Made by a program: the position numbers and the translations under genes
NCBI GenBank assembly: GCA_903872075.1
Contig: CAIQJF010000086.1
Span: forward strand, 42,041 to 106,040
Reading direction: 5' to 3'
DNA length: 64,000 nt
Source: an uncultured Caulobacteraceae bacterium
Lineage (GTDB): Bacteria > Pseudomonadota > Alphaproteobacteria > Caulobacterales > Caulobacteraceae
Notes under the pieces: model-generated
Told to the model about the DNA's origin: nothing
Database searches by the model: none
Seen by the model: only the letters and a program-made list of their open reading frames with translations
Shown: positions 45,020-55,454 of the stretch, piece by piece
Layout: each line of letters starts with the position of its first letter
How positions within the stretch are numbered: the stretch's first letter is position 1

Positions 45020-46591
45020 ATGCGGGACCAGGCGCTGACACCGTTCGAGGGCATGGACATCCGCACCCTGATCGATGGCCAGGCCGCGCGGCGCGGCGCC
45101 CACCCATGGCTGATCTGGGAGCCCTTCGAGGGCGAGGGCCGGACCTGGTCCTACGCCGACTTCGCGGTGACGATCCGCCGGTTCGCCGCCGGCCTTCAGG
45201 CGCGGGGCGTGAAACCCGCTGACCGGATTCTGGTGCATCTGGACAACTGCCCCGAGGCCATCATCGCCTGGCTGGGCTGCGCCTATGCGGGGGCCGTCGC
45301 GGTGACCACCAACGCCAAGTCCAGCGCCGACGAGATCGCCTATTTCGCCAGCCACAGCGGCGCCGTCGGGGGGATCACCCAGCCTCGGTTCGCCGATCTT
45401 GTGATGAACGCGACCCACGGGCTTGGCTGGCTGGCGGTGACCGAGACCGACAACGGCGCGCCCGCCGAGGCGCCCCGGCCCGCCGGCGCGGAGCCTTTCG
45501 CCGCCATCGACGCCGATCCGGCGACATTGGCGGCGCGCCCCCACGCGCCCATGGCCCATTTCGCCATCCAGTACACCTCAGGCACGACCGCGCGTCCCAA
45601 GGCGGTGCTGTGGACCCACGCCAACGCCCTGTGGGGCGGGAAGATGTGCGCCCTGCACGAGGACCTCCGGCCGGAGGATGTGCATCTGGTCTACCTGCCG
45701 CTCTTCCACACCAACGCTCAGTCCTACTCCGTGCTGGCCGCGCTATGGGCCGGGGCATCCATCGTGGTGCAACCCAAGTTCTCGGCCTCGCGCTTCTGGC
45801 CGGTGTCCCTGAAACACCGCTGCACCTGGACCTCGATGATCCCCTTCTGCCTCAAGGCGCTGGCTGAATTGCCGGTGCCGCCGGATCACCGCTATCGGCT
45901 GTGGGGCAACGGCGTGTGCGAGCCGCCCACCGACGCCCTGTTCGGGGTCAAGACCATCGGCTGGTGGGGCATGACCGAGACCATCACCCAGGGCACGGTG
46001 GGATCGCCGCATCATGCCGATGCGCCGCTTTCCATGGGCCGGCCCTCGCCGGCCTACGACATCCACATCGTCGGCGACGACGGCGCGCCGGTGAAGCCGG
46101 GCGAGACCGGCGATCTGCTGGTGGGCGGCCGGCCGGGCCTGTCCCTGTTCCTGGAATACGCCGGCGACCCCGCCGCCACCGCCGCGGCCTTCACGCCCGA
46201 GGGCCTGTTCATCACCGGCGACCGGGTGCGCCTCGGCGGGGACGGCTATCTCTATTTCGCCGACCGGGCCAAGGACATGCTCAAGGTCGGCGGTGAGAAC
46301 GTCGCCGCCTCCGAGATCGAACGGGTCATCGCCGCCGTGCCGGGGGTGCAGGAGGTGGCGGTGGTGGCCAAGCGCCATCCCATGCTGGACGAGGCGCCCG
46401 TGGCCTTCGTCATTCCCCGCCTCGCCGGAGACTCCGGTCTGGTGGAGGCGATCCTCGCCGCCTGCCGCCAGACCCTGGCCAGCTTCAAACAGCCGCACGA
46501 GATCCGGTTGATGGAGAGCCTGCCTCGTTCGACCCTCGAGAAGGTCGCGAAGGCCGAACTGCGCGCGCTGCTGCGTGAGGACGCCGGCTGA
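45020..46591 (+). CDS. AMP-dependent acyl-CoA ligase
   Basis: The 523-residue protein starts at ATG 45020 with CTGGAGG upstream; the frame is open to 44933. It has the ANL motifs: P-loop YTSGTTARPKAVL, GWWGMTETITQG, and FADRAKDMLKVGGENVAASEIE, and ends with the C-terminal lysine (LEKVAKAELR). It belongs to the crotonobetaine/carnitine and propionate-like ligase branch. It activates a carboxylic acid to its CoA ester; the acid is unknown. It may serve the acyl-CoA dehydrogenases in the same region. Confidence 0.9.
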   Translation: MRDQALTPFEGMDIRTLIDGQAARRGAHPWLIWEPFEGEGRTWSYADFAVTIRRFAAGLQARGVKPADRILVHLDNCPEAIIAWLGCAYAGAVAVTTNAKSSADEIAYFASHSGAVGGITQPRFADLVMNATHGLGWLAVTETDNGAPAEAPRPAGAEPFAAIDADPATLAARPHAPMAHFAIQYTSGTTARPKAVLWTHANALWGGKMCALHEDLRPEDVHLVYLPLFHTNAQSYSVLAALWAGASIVVQPKFSASRFWPVSLKHRCTWTSMIPFCLKALAELPVPPDHRYRLWGNGVCEPPTDALFGVKTIGWWGMTETITQGTVGSPHHADAPLSMGRPSPAYDIHIVGDDGAPVKPGETGDLLVGGRPGLSLFLEYAGDPAATAAAFTPEGLFITGDRVRLGGDGYLYFADRAKDMLKVGGENVAASEIERVIAAVPGVQEVAVVAKRHPMLDEAPVAFVIPRLAGDSGLVEAILAACRQTLASFKQPHEIRLMESLPRSTLEKVAKAELRALLREDAG

Positions 46592-46604
46592 ACGGCGGCG
46601 GCGC

Positions 46605-46985
46605 TCAGGCGCCGCGCGGCAGCTTCAGCCAGCCGGCGGCGAGCGCCGCCAGGAGCACCGCCTCGATGACGATCGACGGCGTCGCCCGCGCGTCCACGCC
46701 GTTGACGGCCGCGGCTACAAGACGCCCACCCAGGGCCAGGGCGATCATCACCAGTGGCGGTGTCAGCAACCGGCCGTCGTTGCGCAGCGCCGCGACCAGG
46801 GCAAAAGCGCCGGCGGCGCCGAAGAAACCGCCAACGTCAGCACGCAGGGTCGCCTGCCCCAGGGTCCCGACACCGATCAGCCCCATGGTCCCGCCGGTGG
46901 TGGTCGGGTCTATCCAAAGCCGCGCCGCGATCATCACGGCCAGGCCGCCAATAATCCCGACCAGACTGCGCAAAACCAGGGTCAT
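46605..46985 (-). CDS. Small integral membrane protein, four helices
   Basis: The 126-residue product has four hydrophobic segments (about 3-22, 50-68, 76-92 and 104-120) joined by short loops. I do not recognise a named family with confidence; DUF4345-like proteins have this size and layout. It is divergent from the isomerase gene at 47067 and shares an 81-base control region with a perfect inverted repeat. Its end is convergent with the acyl-CoA ligase. Confidence 0.65.
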   Translation of the reverse strand: MTLVLRSLVGIIGGLAVMIAARLWIDPTTTGGTMGLIGVGTLGQATLRADVGGFFGAAGAFALVAALRNDGRLLTPPLVMIALALGGRLVAAAVNGVDARATPSIVIEAVLLAALAAGWLKLPRGA

Positions 46986-47012
46986 CGGTCCACCTCATCG
47001 ATACGCCGTTGA

Positions 47013-47035
47013 TTATGGCGCAGTTCGTGCCATAA
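47013..47035. promoter_or_regulatory. Perfect inverted repeat between divergent genes
   Basis: TTATGGC (47013-47019) and GCCATAA (47029-47035) are exact complements separated by nine bases. The site lies 28 bases from the start of the minus-strand membrane protein and 31 bases from the isomerase start. Its size and symmetry fit an operator for a dimeric repressor of MarR, TetR or similar type. Confidence 0.55.
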
Positions 47036-47066
47036 AATCCCGCCAACACAAAACGGAAGCGCGCTC

Positions 47067-47717
47067 ATGACCCTCTCCTACGACCTCTACTGGTCGTTCC
47101 GGTCGCCCTACAGCTATATGATCGCGCCACGTCTCGTCGCCCTTGAACGGGAGTTCGACGTCAAGGGTGTGATCCGGCCGGTCTATCCCCTGGCGGTGCG
47201 CACCCCGGAGTTCTTCGAGACCCGCGATCCCCTGTGGTTCAGCTATTTCATGCAGGACATCCACCGCGAGGCGGCGTTCCTCGGCCTGCCCTTCCGCTGG
47301 CCCAGACCCGACCCCGTGAAGATGGACTTCGCCACCCGCACCTATCCCAAGGAGCAACCTTACATCCACCGCCTGACCCGGCTGGGCGTCCTGGCCGCGG
47401 AAGCGGGCAGGGGCCTGGCCTATCTGGACGAGGTCAGCCGGGTGATCTGGAGTGGCGAGGTCGATAACTGGCCCGAGGGCGATCACCTCGACGAGGCCGC
47501 CCGGCGCGCCGGGCTCGATCCGGCCGTGATCAATGCGCGGGTCGAGGCCGAGGGCGATCGGCTGCACTCCGTTGTCGAGGACAATCAGGTCGCCCAGCGC
47601 GCCGCCGGCCATTATGGCGTGCCGATGATCGCCTTCAATCACGAGGCCTTCTTCGGCCAGGACCGCTACGATCAGTTCCGCTGGCGGCTGGAGCAGCAGG
47701 GCCTGGCGCGGCGCTGA
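47067..47717 (+). CDS. DsbA-family / 2-hydroxychromene-2-carboxylate isomerase-like protein
   Basis: The 216-residue protein has a thioredoxin-fold start, YDLYWSFRSPYSYMIAPRL, where SPYSY replaces the CxxC of DsbA, as in HCCA isomerases and kappa-class GSTs. The closing region GHYGVPMIAFNHEAFFGQDRYDQF carries the cis-proline loop. Such enzymes use glutathione to isomerise intermediates of naphthalene degradation, but many homologues have other roles. There is no signal peptide. The divergent promoter holds a strong palindrome. Confidence 0.85.
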   Translation: MTLSYDLYWSFRSPYSYMIAPRLVALEREFDVKGVIRPVYPLAVRTPEFFETRDPLWFSYFMQDIHREAAFLGLPFRWPRPDPVKMDFATRTYPKEQPYIHRLTRLGVLAAEAGRGLAYLDEVSRVIWSGEVDNWPEGDHLDEAARRAGLDPAVINARVEAEGDRLHSVVEDNQVAQRAAGHYGVPMIAFNHEAFFGQDRYDQFRWRLEQQGLARR

Positions 47718-47803
47718 GTCGCGAGCGACTGGCCGAAGAGCCGCGAGGGCGGCTAGACTGTGTTTCAACAGACTCTCCCGGGAACGGGGGGCGGGAGGCG
47801 AAC

Positions 47804-49480
47804 ATGAAGATCTGGGCCTGGCTAGGCGGCGGCGTGGTGGCGGTCGGAGCGGTGCTTGCCATCGCCGCCATGAACAAGGAGGCGATCTTCATGATGATCG
47901 CCCACTCCCAGCTGCCCCATGTGGAGCCCAACCATGAGGTGACCTGGGCCGAGGGCCCGGCGGCGCCGGCGCCCGGCAAGCGGCCGCCCAACATCATCGT
48001 CATCCTGGCAGACGACATGGGCTACAACGACATCACCTTCAACGGCGGCGGCATCGCCGGCGGCGCGGTGCCTACCCCCAATATCGACTCCATCGGCCGT
48101 GAGGGCGTGAACCTCGCCAGCGGCTATGACGGCAACGCCACCTGCGCTCCCTCGCGCGCGGCGATCATGACCGGCCGCTACGCCACCCGCTTCGGCTTCG
48201 AATTCACCCCCGCGCCCGTGGCCTTCGAGAAGATGGTGGGAACAGAGTCCCAAGCCGACGATATCGTCGAGCCCCGCTTCTTCGGCGATCGACTCAAGGA
48301 CATGCCGCCCGGCAGTACCAAGGGCGGCCAGGCGATGAACATGCTGGCCGTGCCCAGTGGCGAGACCTTCATCGGCTCGGTGCTGAAGACCCAGGGCTAC
48401 CACACCATCCACTTCGGCAAATGGCACCTGGGCTCCGCCCCGGGCACCCGGCCGGAGGAGAAGGGCTTTGACGAGAGCCTGGGCTTCATGGCCGGCGGCT
48501 CAATGTACCTGCCCGAGAAGGACGCTGGCGCCGAGAACTCCAAACAGCCCTGGGATCCCATCGACCGCTTCCTGTGGCCGAACCTGCCCTACATGGTGCA
48601 GTTCAACGGCTCGAAGATGTTCGCCCCCAAGGGCTACATGACCGACTATCTGACCGACGAAGCGGTCAAGTCGATCAAGGCCAACCACAACCGGCCGTTC
48701 TTCATCTATTTCGCGCCCAACGCGATCCACACCCCCCTTCAGGCGAAGAAGGAGGACTATGACGCCCTGCCCCAGATCAAGGACCATCGCCTGAGGGTCT
48801 ACGGCGCCATGATGCGCAACCTCGACCGCAACGTCGGACGTCTGCTTCAGACCCTGAAGGACGAAGGGCTCGATCAGAACACCCTGATCATCTTCACCAG
48901 CGACAACGGCGGGGCCAACTACATCGGCCTCAAGGACATCAACAAACCCTACCGCGGCTTCAAGGCGACCTTCTTCGAGGGGGGCATCCACTCGCCCTAT
49001 TTCATGCGCTGGCCGGGCGTGATCCCCGCCGGATCGAAGTTCGCCTATCCCGTCGCCCACGTGGACATCTTCCCCACCGCCGCCGCGGCGGCGGGCGCGA
49101 CGGTGCCCGACAACCTCAAGCTCGATGGGGTCAACCTGCTGCCCTACGTCACCGGCAAGGCGGCAGGGCGACCGCACCAGACGCTCTACTGGCGTTCGGG
49201 CCAGTACAAGGTGGTGCTCGACGGCGACTGGAAGCTGCATAGCAACGGCGCGCTCAACAAGGTCTGGCTCTACAACCTGGCCGCGGACCCCACAGAACAG
49301 CACGATCTCTCGAAGACCGAACCGGACAGGCTGAAGGCCATGCAGGCGCTCCTCGCCGCCCAGGATTCCCAGATGGTCAAACCCCTCTGGCCCTCGCTCC
49401 TTCAAGGCCCGATCTTCGTCGACCACCCCTCCGGACAGCCCCAGAAGAAGGGCGAGGAATATATCATGTGGGATAACTAG
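47804..49480 (+). CDS. Sulfatase (type I, formylglycine-dependent), membrane-anchored or exported
   Basis: The 558-residue protein has an N-terminal hydrophobic anchor (about 5-24). Metal-binding D70-D71 lie in VILADDMGYND. The modification motif is C114-A-P-S-R followed by AAIMTGRY, so C114 should become formylglycine. Further landmarks are HFGKWHLG and FTSDNGGANYIG. It hydrolyses sulfate esters in the periplasm or at its membrane face. GGGAGG precedes the start. A maturase-like gene sits 6 kb downstream at 55455, and an alkylsulfatase follows that. Confidence 0.92.
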   Translation: MKIWAWLGGGVVAVGAVLAIAAMNKEAIFMMIAHSQLPHVEPNHEVTWAEGPAAPAPGKRPPNIIVILADDMGYNDITFNGGGIAGGAVPTPNIDSIGREGVNLASGYDGNATCAPSRAAIMTGRYATRFGFEFTPAPVAFEKMVGTESQADDIVEPRFFGDRLKDMPPGSTKGGQAMNMLAVPSGETFIGSVLKTQGYHTIHFGKWHLGSAPGTRPEEKGFDESLGFMAGGSMYLPEKDAGAENSKQPWDPIDRFLWPNLPYMVQFNGSKMFAPKGYMTDYLTDEAVKSIKANHNRPFFIYFAPNAIHTPLQAKKEDYDALPQIKDHRLRVYGAMMRNLDRNVGRLLQTLKDEGLDQNTLIIFTSDNGGANYIGLKDINKPYRGFKATFFEGGIHSPYFMRWPGVIPAGSKFAYPVAHVDIFPTAAAAAGATVPDNLKLDGVNLLPYVTGKAAGRPHQTLYWRSGQYKVVLDGDWKLHSNGALNKVWLYNLAADPTEQHDLSKTEPDRLKAMQALLAAQDSQMVKPLWPSLLQGPIFVDHPSGQPQKKGEEYIMWDN

Positions 49481-49488
49481 AGGCGGAC

Positions 49489-49512
49489 GCGCGGCGCCGG
49501 CGGGCGCCGCGC
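49489..49512. terminator. Strong hairpin between convergent genes
   Basis: GCGCGGCGCC (49489-49498) pairs exactly with GGCGCCGCGC (49503-49512) around a four-base GGCG loop. It lies between the ends of the sulfatase (49480) and the monooxygenase (49515). No U-run is present; a two-way terminator is likely. Confidence 0.6.
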
Positions 49513-49514
49513 CA

Positions 49515-51323
<1,809 letters not shown>

Positions 51324-51361
51324 GGCGTTTCCCTCGGGCCGGCTAGGACCGGCGCGTCTTT

Positions 51362-51377
51362 TTAGAACACGCTCTAA
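51362..51377 (-). promoter_or_regulatory. KstR-like TetR operator candidate
   Basis: TTAGAACACGCTCTAA is an inverted repeat with one mismatch. It fits the TNNAACNNGTTNNA pattern of the actinobacterial steroid regulator KstR except at one base. It lies 38 bases upstream of the monooxygenase ATG. No tetR gene is in the window. Confidence 0.5.
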
Positions 51378-51426
51378 GGAACCATCATCGCGGCGGCCGA
51401 TCAAGCCGCCAGCGCCGTCCGGAAGG

Positions 51427-52521
51427 TCAGAAGAGGACTCGCAGGCGGTTCGACCGGCGGATCTCCGTCGTGCCGGCCGGCAGGGTGAGGATATCGCCGT
51501 CGCGGCCGACCTGGATCGGGCCATGGAAGATCTGGCGCGACTTGCCCAGGAACGGCCCTTCCAGAGCCTCAAGCGGCAGCGGCGGGATCACATGGCTGAA
51601 CAGCAGAAAGCGCACATGCGCCCGCTCGGCGATGGCCGCGGCCTGCTCCGGGGTGGTGTGATAGCTGAGGATGTCGTGCAGGATCGCCGCCAGATTGGTC
51701 CGGCCATGGGCCAGGGCCGCCTGGCGCTGCACGGCCACCAGTTCGGGGCTGAGGCCCTCATGCACCAGGACGTCGGCGTCTCTGGACGCCGCTTCCAGGC
51801 GCGCTGAGGGCGCGGTGTCGCCGCTGATCACCACGCGCCGGCCCTTGTAGATGAACAGATAGCCCACGGCGGGCTTCACAGGTCCGTGGTCGACCGGGAA
51901 GGCGATGACTTTCAGATCGCTCTGGTCGATCAGGGTGACATCCGGCTGGGCGGCATCGGCCGCAAAGGGGTGAGCCTCGCCGCCGAATCCCGTCGGCGGC
52001 ACCACCTTCGGACCGTGGTGAGCGATGCGGTAGCCCCGGTCGAGCTCGTAGGCGGCGTTGAAGCCGCCGACGACCGCGTCCACGCCAGTAGGCCCGTAAA
52101 CCGGTGTCGGGCTCTGCGCCGCGCCGCTCGCCCAGCGCTGCAGCAGCAGTTCGCCCAGGTCGGCGATGTGATCGGAATGGAAGTGGGTGAGGAAGATCGC
52201 CGACACCCGCGCCGGCGGCAGGTTCATCAGCGAGAGGTTCTTGGTGCTGCCGGCGCCGGAGTCGACGATGAACAGCTGATGGCCCGCCACCACCGCGGTG
52301 CACGGCCCTGCGCGGGTGGGATCGGGCATGGGCGATCCCGTGCCGCAGAGCGCCACGTGCAGCCCGTCCGGCAGACTGGCGATCCCATCGGCGCTCATGG
52401 CCCGGTCGTAGACCCGGCTCATCAGACGTAGGGCCAGCGGCCCGCGGAACGTCCAGCCGAGAAGCCCGAGCGCCGCAATCGCCAGTAGTGCGCCGCCCGC
52501 GATGACCCGTTTGCGTCCCAT
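51427..52521 (-). CDS. Metallo-beta-lactamase-fold hydrolase, membrane-anchored or exported
   Basis: The 364-residue protein has an N-terminal hydrophobic segment (about 8-30) and then an MBL domain with the zinc motif [13 protein letters not shown], a conserved aspartate in [10 protein letters not shown] and a histidine in LFSHVIPP. The layout resembles RNase Z/arylsulfatase-like (AtsA-type) MBL proteins. The hydrophobic N terminus puts it outside the cytoplasm, which argues against RNase Z. It is 103 bases upstream of the monooxygenase on the same strand. A role in ester, lactone or sulfate ester hydrolysis is possible. Confidence 0.82.
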   Translation of the reverse strand: MGRKRVIAGGALLAIAALGLLGWTFRGPLALRLMSRVYDRAMSADGIASLPDGLHVALCGTGSPMPDPTRAGPCTAVVAGHQLFIVDSGAGSTKNLSLMNLPPARVSAIFLTHFHSDHIADLGELLLQRWASGAAQSPTPVYGPTGVDAVVGGFNAAYELDRGYRIAHHGPKVVPPTGFGGEAHPFAADAAQPDVTLIDQSDLKVIAFPVDHGPVKPAVGYLFIYKGRRVVISGDTAPSARLEAASRDADVLVHEGLSPELVAVQRQAALAHGRTNLAAILHDILSYHTTPEQAAAIAERAHVRFLLFSHVIPPLPLEALEGPFLGKSRQIFHGPIQVGRDGDILTLPAGTTEIRRSNRLRVLF

Positions 52522-52539
52522 GTCGTCCCTCCGCGCCGC

Positions 52540-52590
52540 TTGACCGCCTCACGATCTAATGGCACCTATATTGTCATTATATCCCGCCTG
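52540..52590. promoter_or_regulatory. AT-rich divergent promoter region
   Basis: Between the MBL-fold gene and the first dehalogenase there is an AT-rich island containing TTGACC at 52540 and the imperfect palindrome ATATTGTCATTATAT at about 52568-52582. It likely holds the divergent promoters. Exact boxes are not assignable. Confidence 0.35.
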
Positions 52591-52625
52591 CCCGCCCGGC
52601 AAGCGGCGAGCCGGGGGAGAGGTCC

Positions 52626-53528
52626 ATGCAGGTTCTGCGCACGCCTGACGCGTGCTTCGAGGGGTTGGCCGACTGGTCCTTCGCCCCCCACTACGCCCAG
52701 ATCGCCGACGCCGACGGAACCTCGCTGCGTCTGTGCTGGGCCGAGGCCGGCCCGGCGGACGGCCAGCCGGTGCTGCTTATGCATGGCGAGCCGTCCTGGT
52801 CCTATCTGTACCGCAAGATCATGCCGGGCCTGGCGGCCAGGGGCTATCGCGCCATCGCTCCGGACCTGATCGGCTTTGGCCGCTCGGACAAGCCGGCGGC
52901 GCGGACCGACTACACCTACGAGCGCCACGTGGCCTGGATGAGCCAATGGCTCGAACAGATGGACCCAAAGGGCGTCACCCTGTTCTGCCAGGACTGGGGC
53001 GGCCTGATCGGCCTTCGCCTGGTGGCGGCCTTCCCCGAGCGCTTCGCGCGGGTGGTGGTGGCGAACACCGGCCTGCCCACCGGAACCGGCATGTCCGAAG
53101 GCTTTCAGACCTGGCTGACCCTCAGCCAGACGATGCCGGTCTTCATGACCAGCGGCATCGTCAACATGGGCTCCGGGCGCGAACTGACCGACGCCGAGAG
53201 GGCGGCCTATGACGCGCCGTTCCCGGACGAGGCGTACAAGGAAGGCGCCCGGCAGTTCCCGACCCTGGTGCCGGTGACCCCGGAGCACGGCTCGGTGGTC
53301 GAGAACCTCGCCGCCTGGAAGGTGCTCGAAGCCTTCGAGAAGCCCTTCCTCACCGCCTTTAGCGACGGCGATCCGGTCACCAAGGGCGGCCAGGAGGGCT
53401 TCAAGGCCCGCGTCCCCGGCGCCAAGGGTCAGCCGCACGTCATCCTGCCCGGCGGCCACTTCCTGCAGGAGGATTGCCCCGAGGCGATCGTCGACCTGCT
53501 CGACCGTTTCATCCAAGCCAACCCCTGA
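52626..53528 (+). CDS. Haloalkane dehalogenase, subfamily I (DhlA-like)
   Basis: The 300-residue alpha/beta hydrolase has [15 protein letters not shown] at 53-67, nearly the DhlA oxyanion segment. The nucleophile is D123 in FCQDWGG, with the halide-binding W124 beside it. The acid is D249 and the base is H278 in GGHFLQED. A cap-domain tryptophan ([10 protein letters not shown]) fits the second halide-stabilising residue. It would split carbon-halogen bonds by hydrolysis in the cytoplasm. It is 14 bases ahead of a DUF1330 gene, and a second paralogue follows. Confidence 0.87.
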   Translation: MQVLRTPDACFEGLADWSFAPHYAQIADADGTSLRLCWAEAGPADGQPVLLMHGEPSWSYLYRKIMPGLAARGYRAIAPDLIGFGRSDKPAARTDYTYERHVAWMSQWLEQMDPKGVTLFCQDWGGLIGLRLVAAFPERFARVVVANTGLPTGTGMSEGFQTWLTLSQTMPVFMTSGIVNMGSGRELTDAERAAYDAPFPDEAYKEGARQFPTLVPVTPEHGSVVENLAAWKVLEAFEKPFLTAFSDGDPVTKGGQEGFKARVPGAKGQPHVILPGGHFLQEDCPEAIVDLLDRFIQANP

Positions 53529-53542
53529 TCCGCGAGACCGCC

Positions 53543-53953
53543 ATGAACGTCGTCAACGCCGTCTATCCGCCCTCCGACCAGATCGTTTCCTTCTTCGGCG
53601 CCCCCGAGGACGGCCCCTTCGTCATGGTCAACCTCTTGAAGTTCAAGGAAAAAGCCGAGTATGCGGACGGCTCGAACTCCCACCTGACCGGCCGCGAAGC
53701 CTACGAACTCTACGGCGCCGAGGTTTCCAAGCTGGTGATCGCGCTGGGCGGCAAGATCCGGTTCACCGGCGCCGTCACTGGCCTCCTGCTGGGCGAGGTC
53801 GACGATCTCTGGGACATGGTGGCCCTGGCCGAATATCCGTCCCTTGAGGCTTTCCGAAAGATGGCCGGCTCACCGGAAATGCACGCCATAGAACACCACC
53901 GCACCGCGGGCCTCGCCGGCCAGCTCAATATCCGCACCAAGCCTCGGGACTGA
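53543..53953 (+). CDS. DUF1330-family protein
   Basis: From ATG 53543 the product is 136 residues. It has the DUF1330 ferredoxin-like pattern: PFVMVNLLKFKEKA, a central GREAYELYGAEVSKLVIALGGKIRFTG, and ALAEYPSLEAFRKMAGSPEMHAI. The family has no settled function; dimeric alpha/beta barrel proteins of this kind often act as small-molecule enzymes or binders. It stands between two dehalogenase genes with gaps of 14 and 22 bases, so it is almost certainly in one operon with them. Confidence 0.83.
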   Translation: MNVVNAVYPPSDQIVSFFGAPEDGPFVMVNLLKFKEKAEYADGSNSHLTGREAYELYGAEVSKLVIALGGKIRFTGAVTGLLLGEVDDLWDMVALAEYPSLEAFRKMAGSPEMHAIEHHRTAGLAGQLNIRTKPRD

Positions 53954-53975
53954 TCCCGGCAGGGACCGTCACGCC

Positions 53976-54974
53976 ATGCGCCTTCACACCACCGACACCG
54001 GCGTGACGTTTCTGCGGACGGACGACGCGGCCTTCGAAGGGCTTCCCGGCTACGCGTTCGCGCCGCGCTATATGACGTTCGAGGGTCTGCGGCTGCACTA
54101 CGTCGACGAGGGTCCGCGCGACGGACCCGTGGCCCTGCTGATGCATGGAATGCCCAGCTGGAGCTTTCTGAACCGCCACATCATCGCGGGGCTGACGGCG
54201 GCCGGCTGGCGGTGCCTCGCCGCCGACCACCTGGGCTTCGGGCGGTCCGACAAGCCGACCGATCCAGCCTGGTATTCCATCGCTCGCCACACCGCGGCCC
54301 ACCGGGCCCTGATCGAGTATCTGGACCCGAAAGACATCACCCTGTTCTGCCAGGACTGGGGCGGGCCGATCGGCCTGGCCCAGGCCGCGGAACGCCCGGA
54401 ATTGTTCGCGCGGCTGGTGATCATGAACACGTGGCTGCACCACGAGGGCTATGCCTATACGCCGGCCCTGCGGCAGTGGAACCAGCAGTGGCAGGCCGGC
54501 GGGCTGTTCGAGGCCAGCATTCCCGACAAGCTCTCCATCGGCTGGTTCATGCTGCTCTCCAATGGCTTCATCCAGCCGCAGGATCTCTTCACCATCATCA
54601 ACGAAGGACGCTACCCGGAAGTGTCGGCCGAGGCCGATGGCGTGCGCCGGGGCTATGACGCGCCCTTCTCGGGCCTGGGCGGCGACGGCCTGGCCGGCCC
54701 TCGCCGATTTCCGCTCAGCCTGCCGTTCTACAATCCCGAGGGCGGCGCGGCGGAAGTTCAGGCCCGGCATTTCGCGGCGCTGAAAGCCTGGACCAAGCCC
54801 GTCAATTTCATCTGGGGCGGATCGGACGCGGTGTTCACCGAGGCCTGGGGGCGGCAATGGGCGGCGACGTATCCACAGGCCACGTTCGACCTGCTGCCCG
54901 ACGCACGCCACTTCCTTCAGGAGACCCATGGCGCCGAGATCGCCCGGATCTTCCTCTCGCGTCTCGCGAGCTGA
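53976..54974 (+). CDS. Second haloalkane dehalogenase-like hydrolase
   Basis: The 332-residue protein is related to the first dehalogenase. The oxyanion segment is HGMPSWSFLNR, with Met in the place of the Glu seen in DhlA. The nucleophile is D127 in FCQDWGGPIG, with W128 beside it, and D284 and H312 (ARHFLQET) complete the triad. A tryptophan-rich cap (RQWNQQWQAGG) may supply the second halide-binding residue. It is longer by about 30 residues, mainly in the cap. Substrate range could therefore differ from the first enzyme; a non-dehalogenase hydrolase remains possible. Confidence 0.82.
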   Translation: MRLHTTDTGVTFLRTDDAAFEGLPGYAFAPRYMTFEGLRLHYVDEGPRDGPVALLMHGMPSWSFLNRHIIAGLTAAGWRCLAADHLGFGRSDKPTDPAWYSIARHTAAHRALIEYLDPKDITLFCQDWGGPIGLAQAAERPELFARLVIMNTWLHHEGYAYTPALRQWNQQWQAGGLFEASIPDKLSIGWFMLLSNGFIQPQDLFTIINEGRYPEVSAEADGVRRGYDAPFSGLGGDGLAGPRRFPLSLPFYNPEGGAAEVQARHFAALKAWTKPVNFIWGGSDAVFTEAWGRQWAATYPQATFDLLPDARHFLQETHGAEIARIFLSRLAS

Positions 54975-55007
54975 AGACGCATCAACTCCGAATAGGACCA
55001 CGTCGGC

Positions 55008-55445
55008 ATGAGCCTGATCCCCGCCTCCACCAACGCCCAGTACCGGGGCTCCAACGCCGCCGTGGCCTTCCTCGGCCTGGCCTGCGCCTTCACGATCGTG
55101 CCCGGACTGATTCACAGCTTCCTGCCGGACGGCGGGGCCGGCGTGATCGCCCACCTCGATACAGGCGACAAAAGCGAATTGGTGCGGGCTGTTTTCGCCT
55201 GGGAAGGCGCGACGCAGATGGCCTATGGCGCGGCCATCGCCATGGTGGTCTGGCGCTATCGGCCGCTGACACCGTTCTTCCTGCTGCTGATGATCCTGGA
55301 GCGCGGCCTGATCGCCCTGGATGGCTGGGTGCTGCTGCCGCCCAGCAGCGGTCACCATCCGCCGGGGCATTTCGGCAGCCTCGCCGCTGTTCCCCTGGCG
55401 GCGGTCTTCCTGGTCCTCTCTCTGCGGCCCCGGCGCGGTCTATAG
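55008..55445 (+). CDS. Small integral membrane protein, four helices
   Basis: The 145-residue product has hydrophobic segments at about 16-38, 68-85, 88-108 and 124-140. I cannot name a family. It follows the second dehalogenase by 33 bases and precedes the formylglycine-generating enzyme-like gene by nine bases, so it is likely part of a long plus-strand operon from 52626 to 56519 or beyond. A role in substrate entry or quinone use cannot be judged. Confidence 0.65.
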   Translation: MSLIPASTNAQYRGSNAAVAFLGLACAFTIVPGLIHSFLPDGGAGVIAHLDTGDKSELVRAVFAWEGATQMAYGAAIAMVVWRYRPLTPFFLLLMILERGLIALDGWVLLPPSSGHHPPGHFGSLAAVPLAAVFLVLSLRPRRGL

Positions 55446-55454
55446 TCCGGGCGC

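Noticed and set aside
46599..46614. CGGCGC/GCGCCG hairpin at the end of the acyl-CoA ligase gene
   Set aside because: It is short and overlaps the coding end of the small membrane protein, so a terminator role is not supported.
51324..51572. Longer N terminus for the Baeyer-Villiger monooxygenase
   Set aside because: It would overlap the MBL-fold gene by about 145 bases, and ATG 51323 has a good ribosome-binding site.
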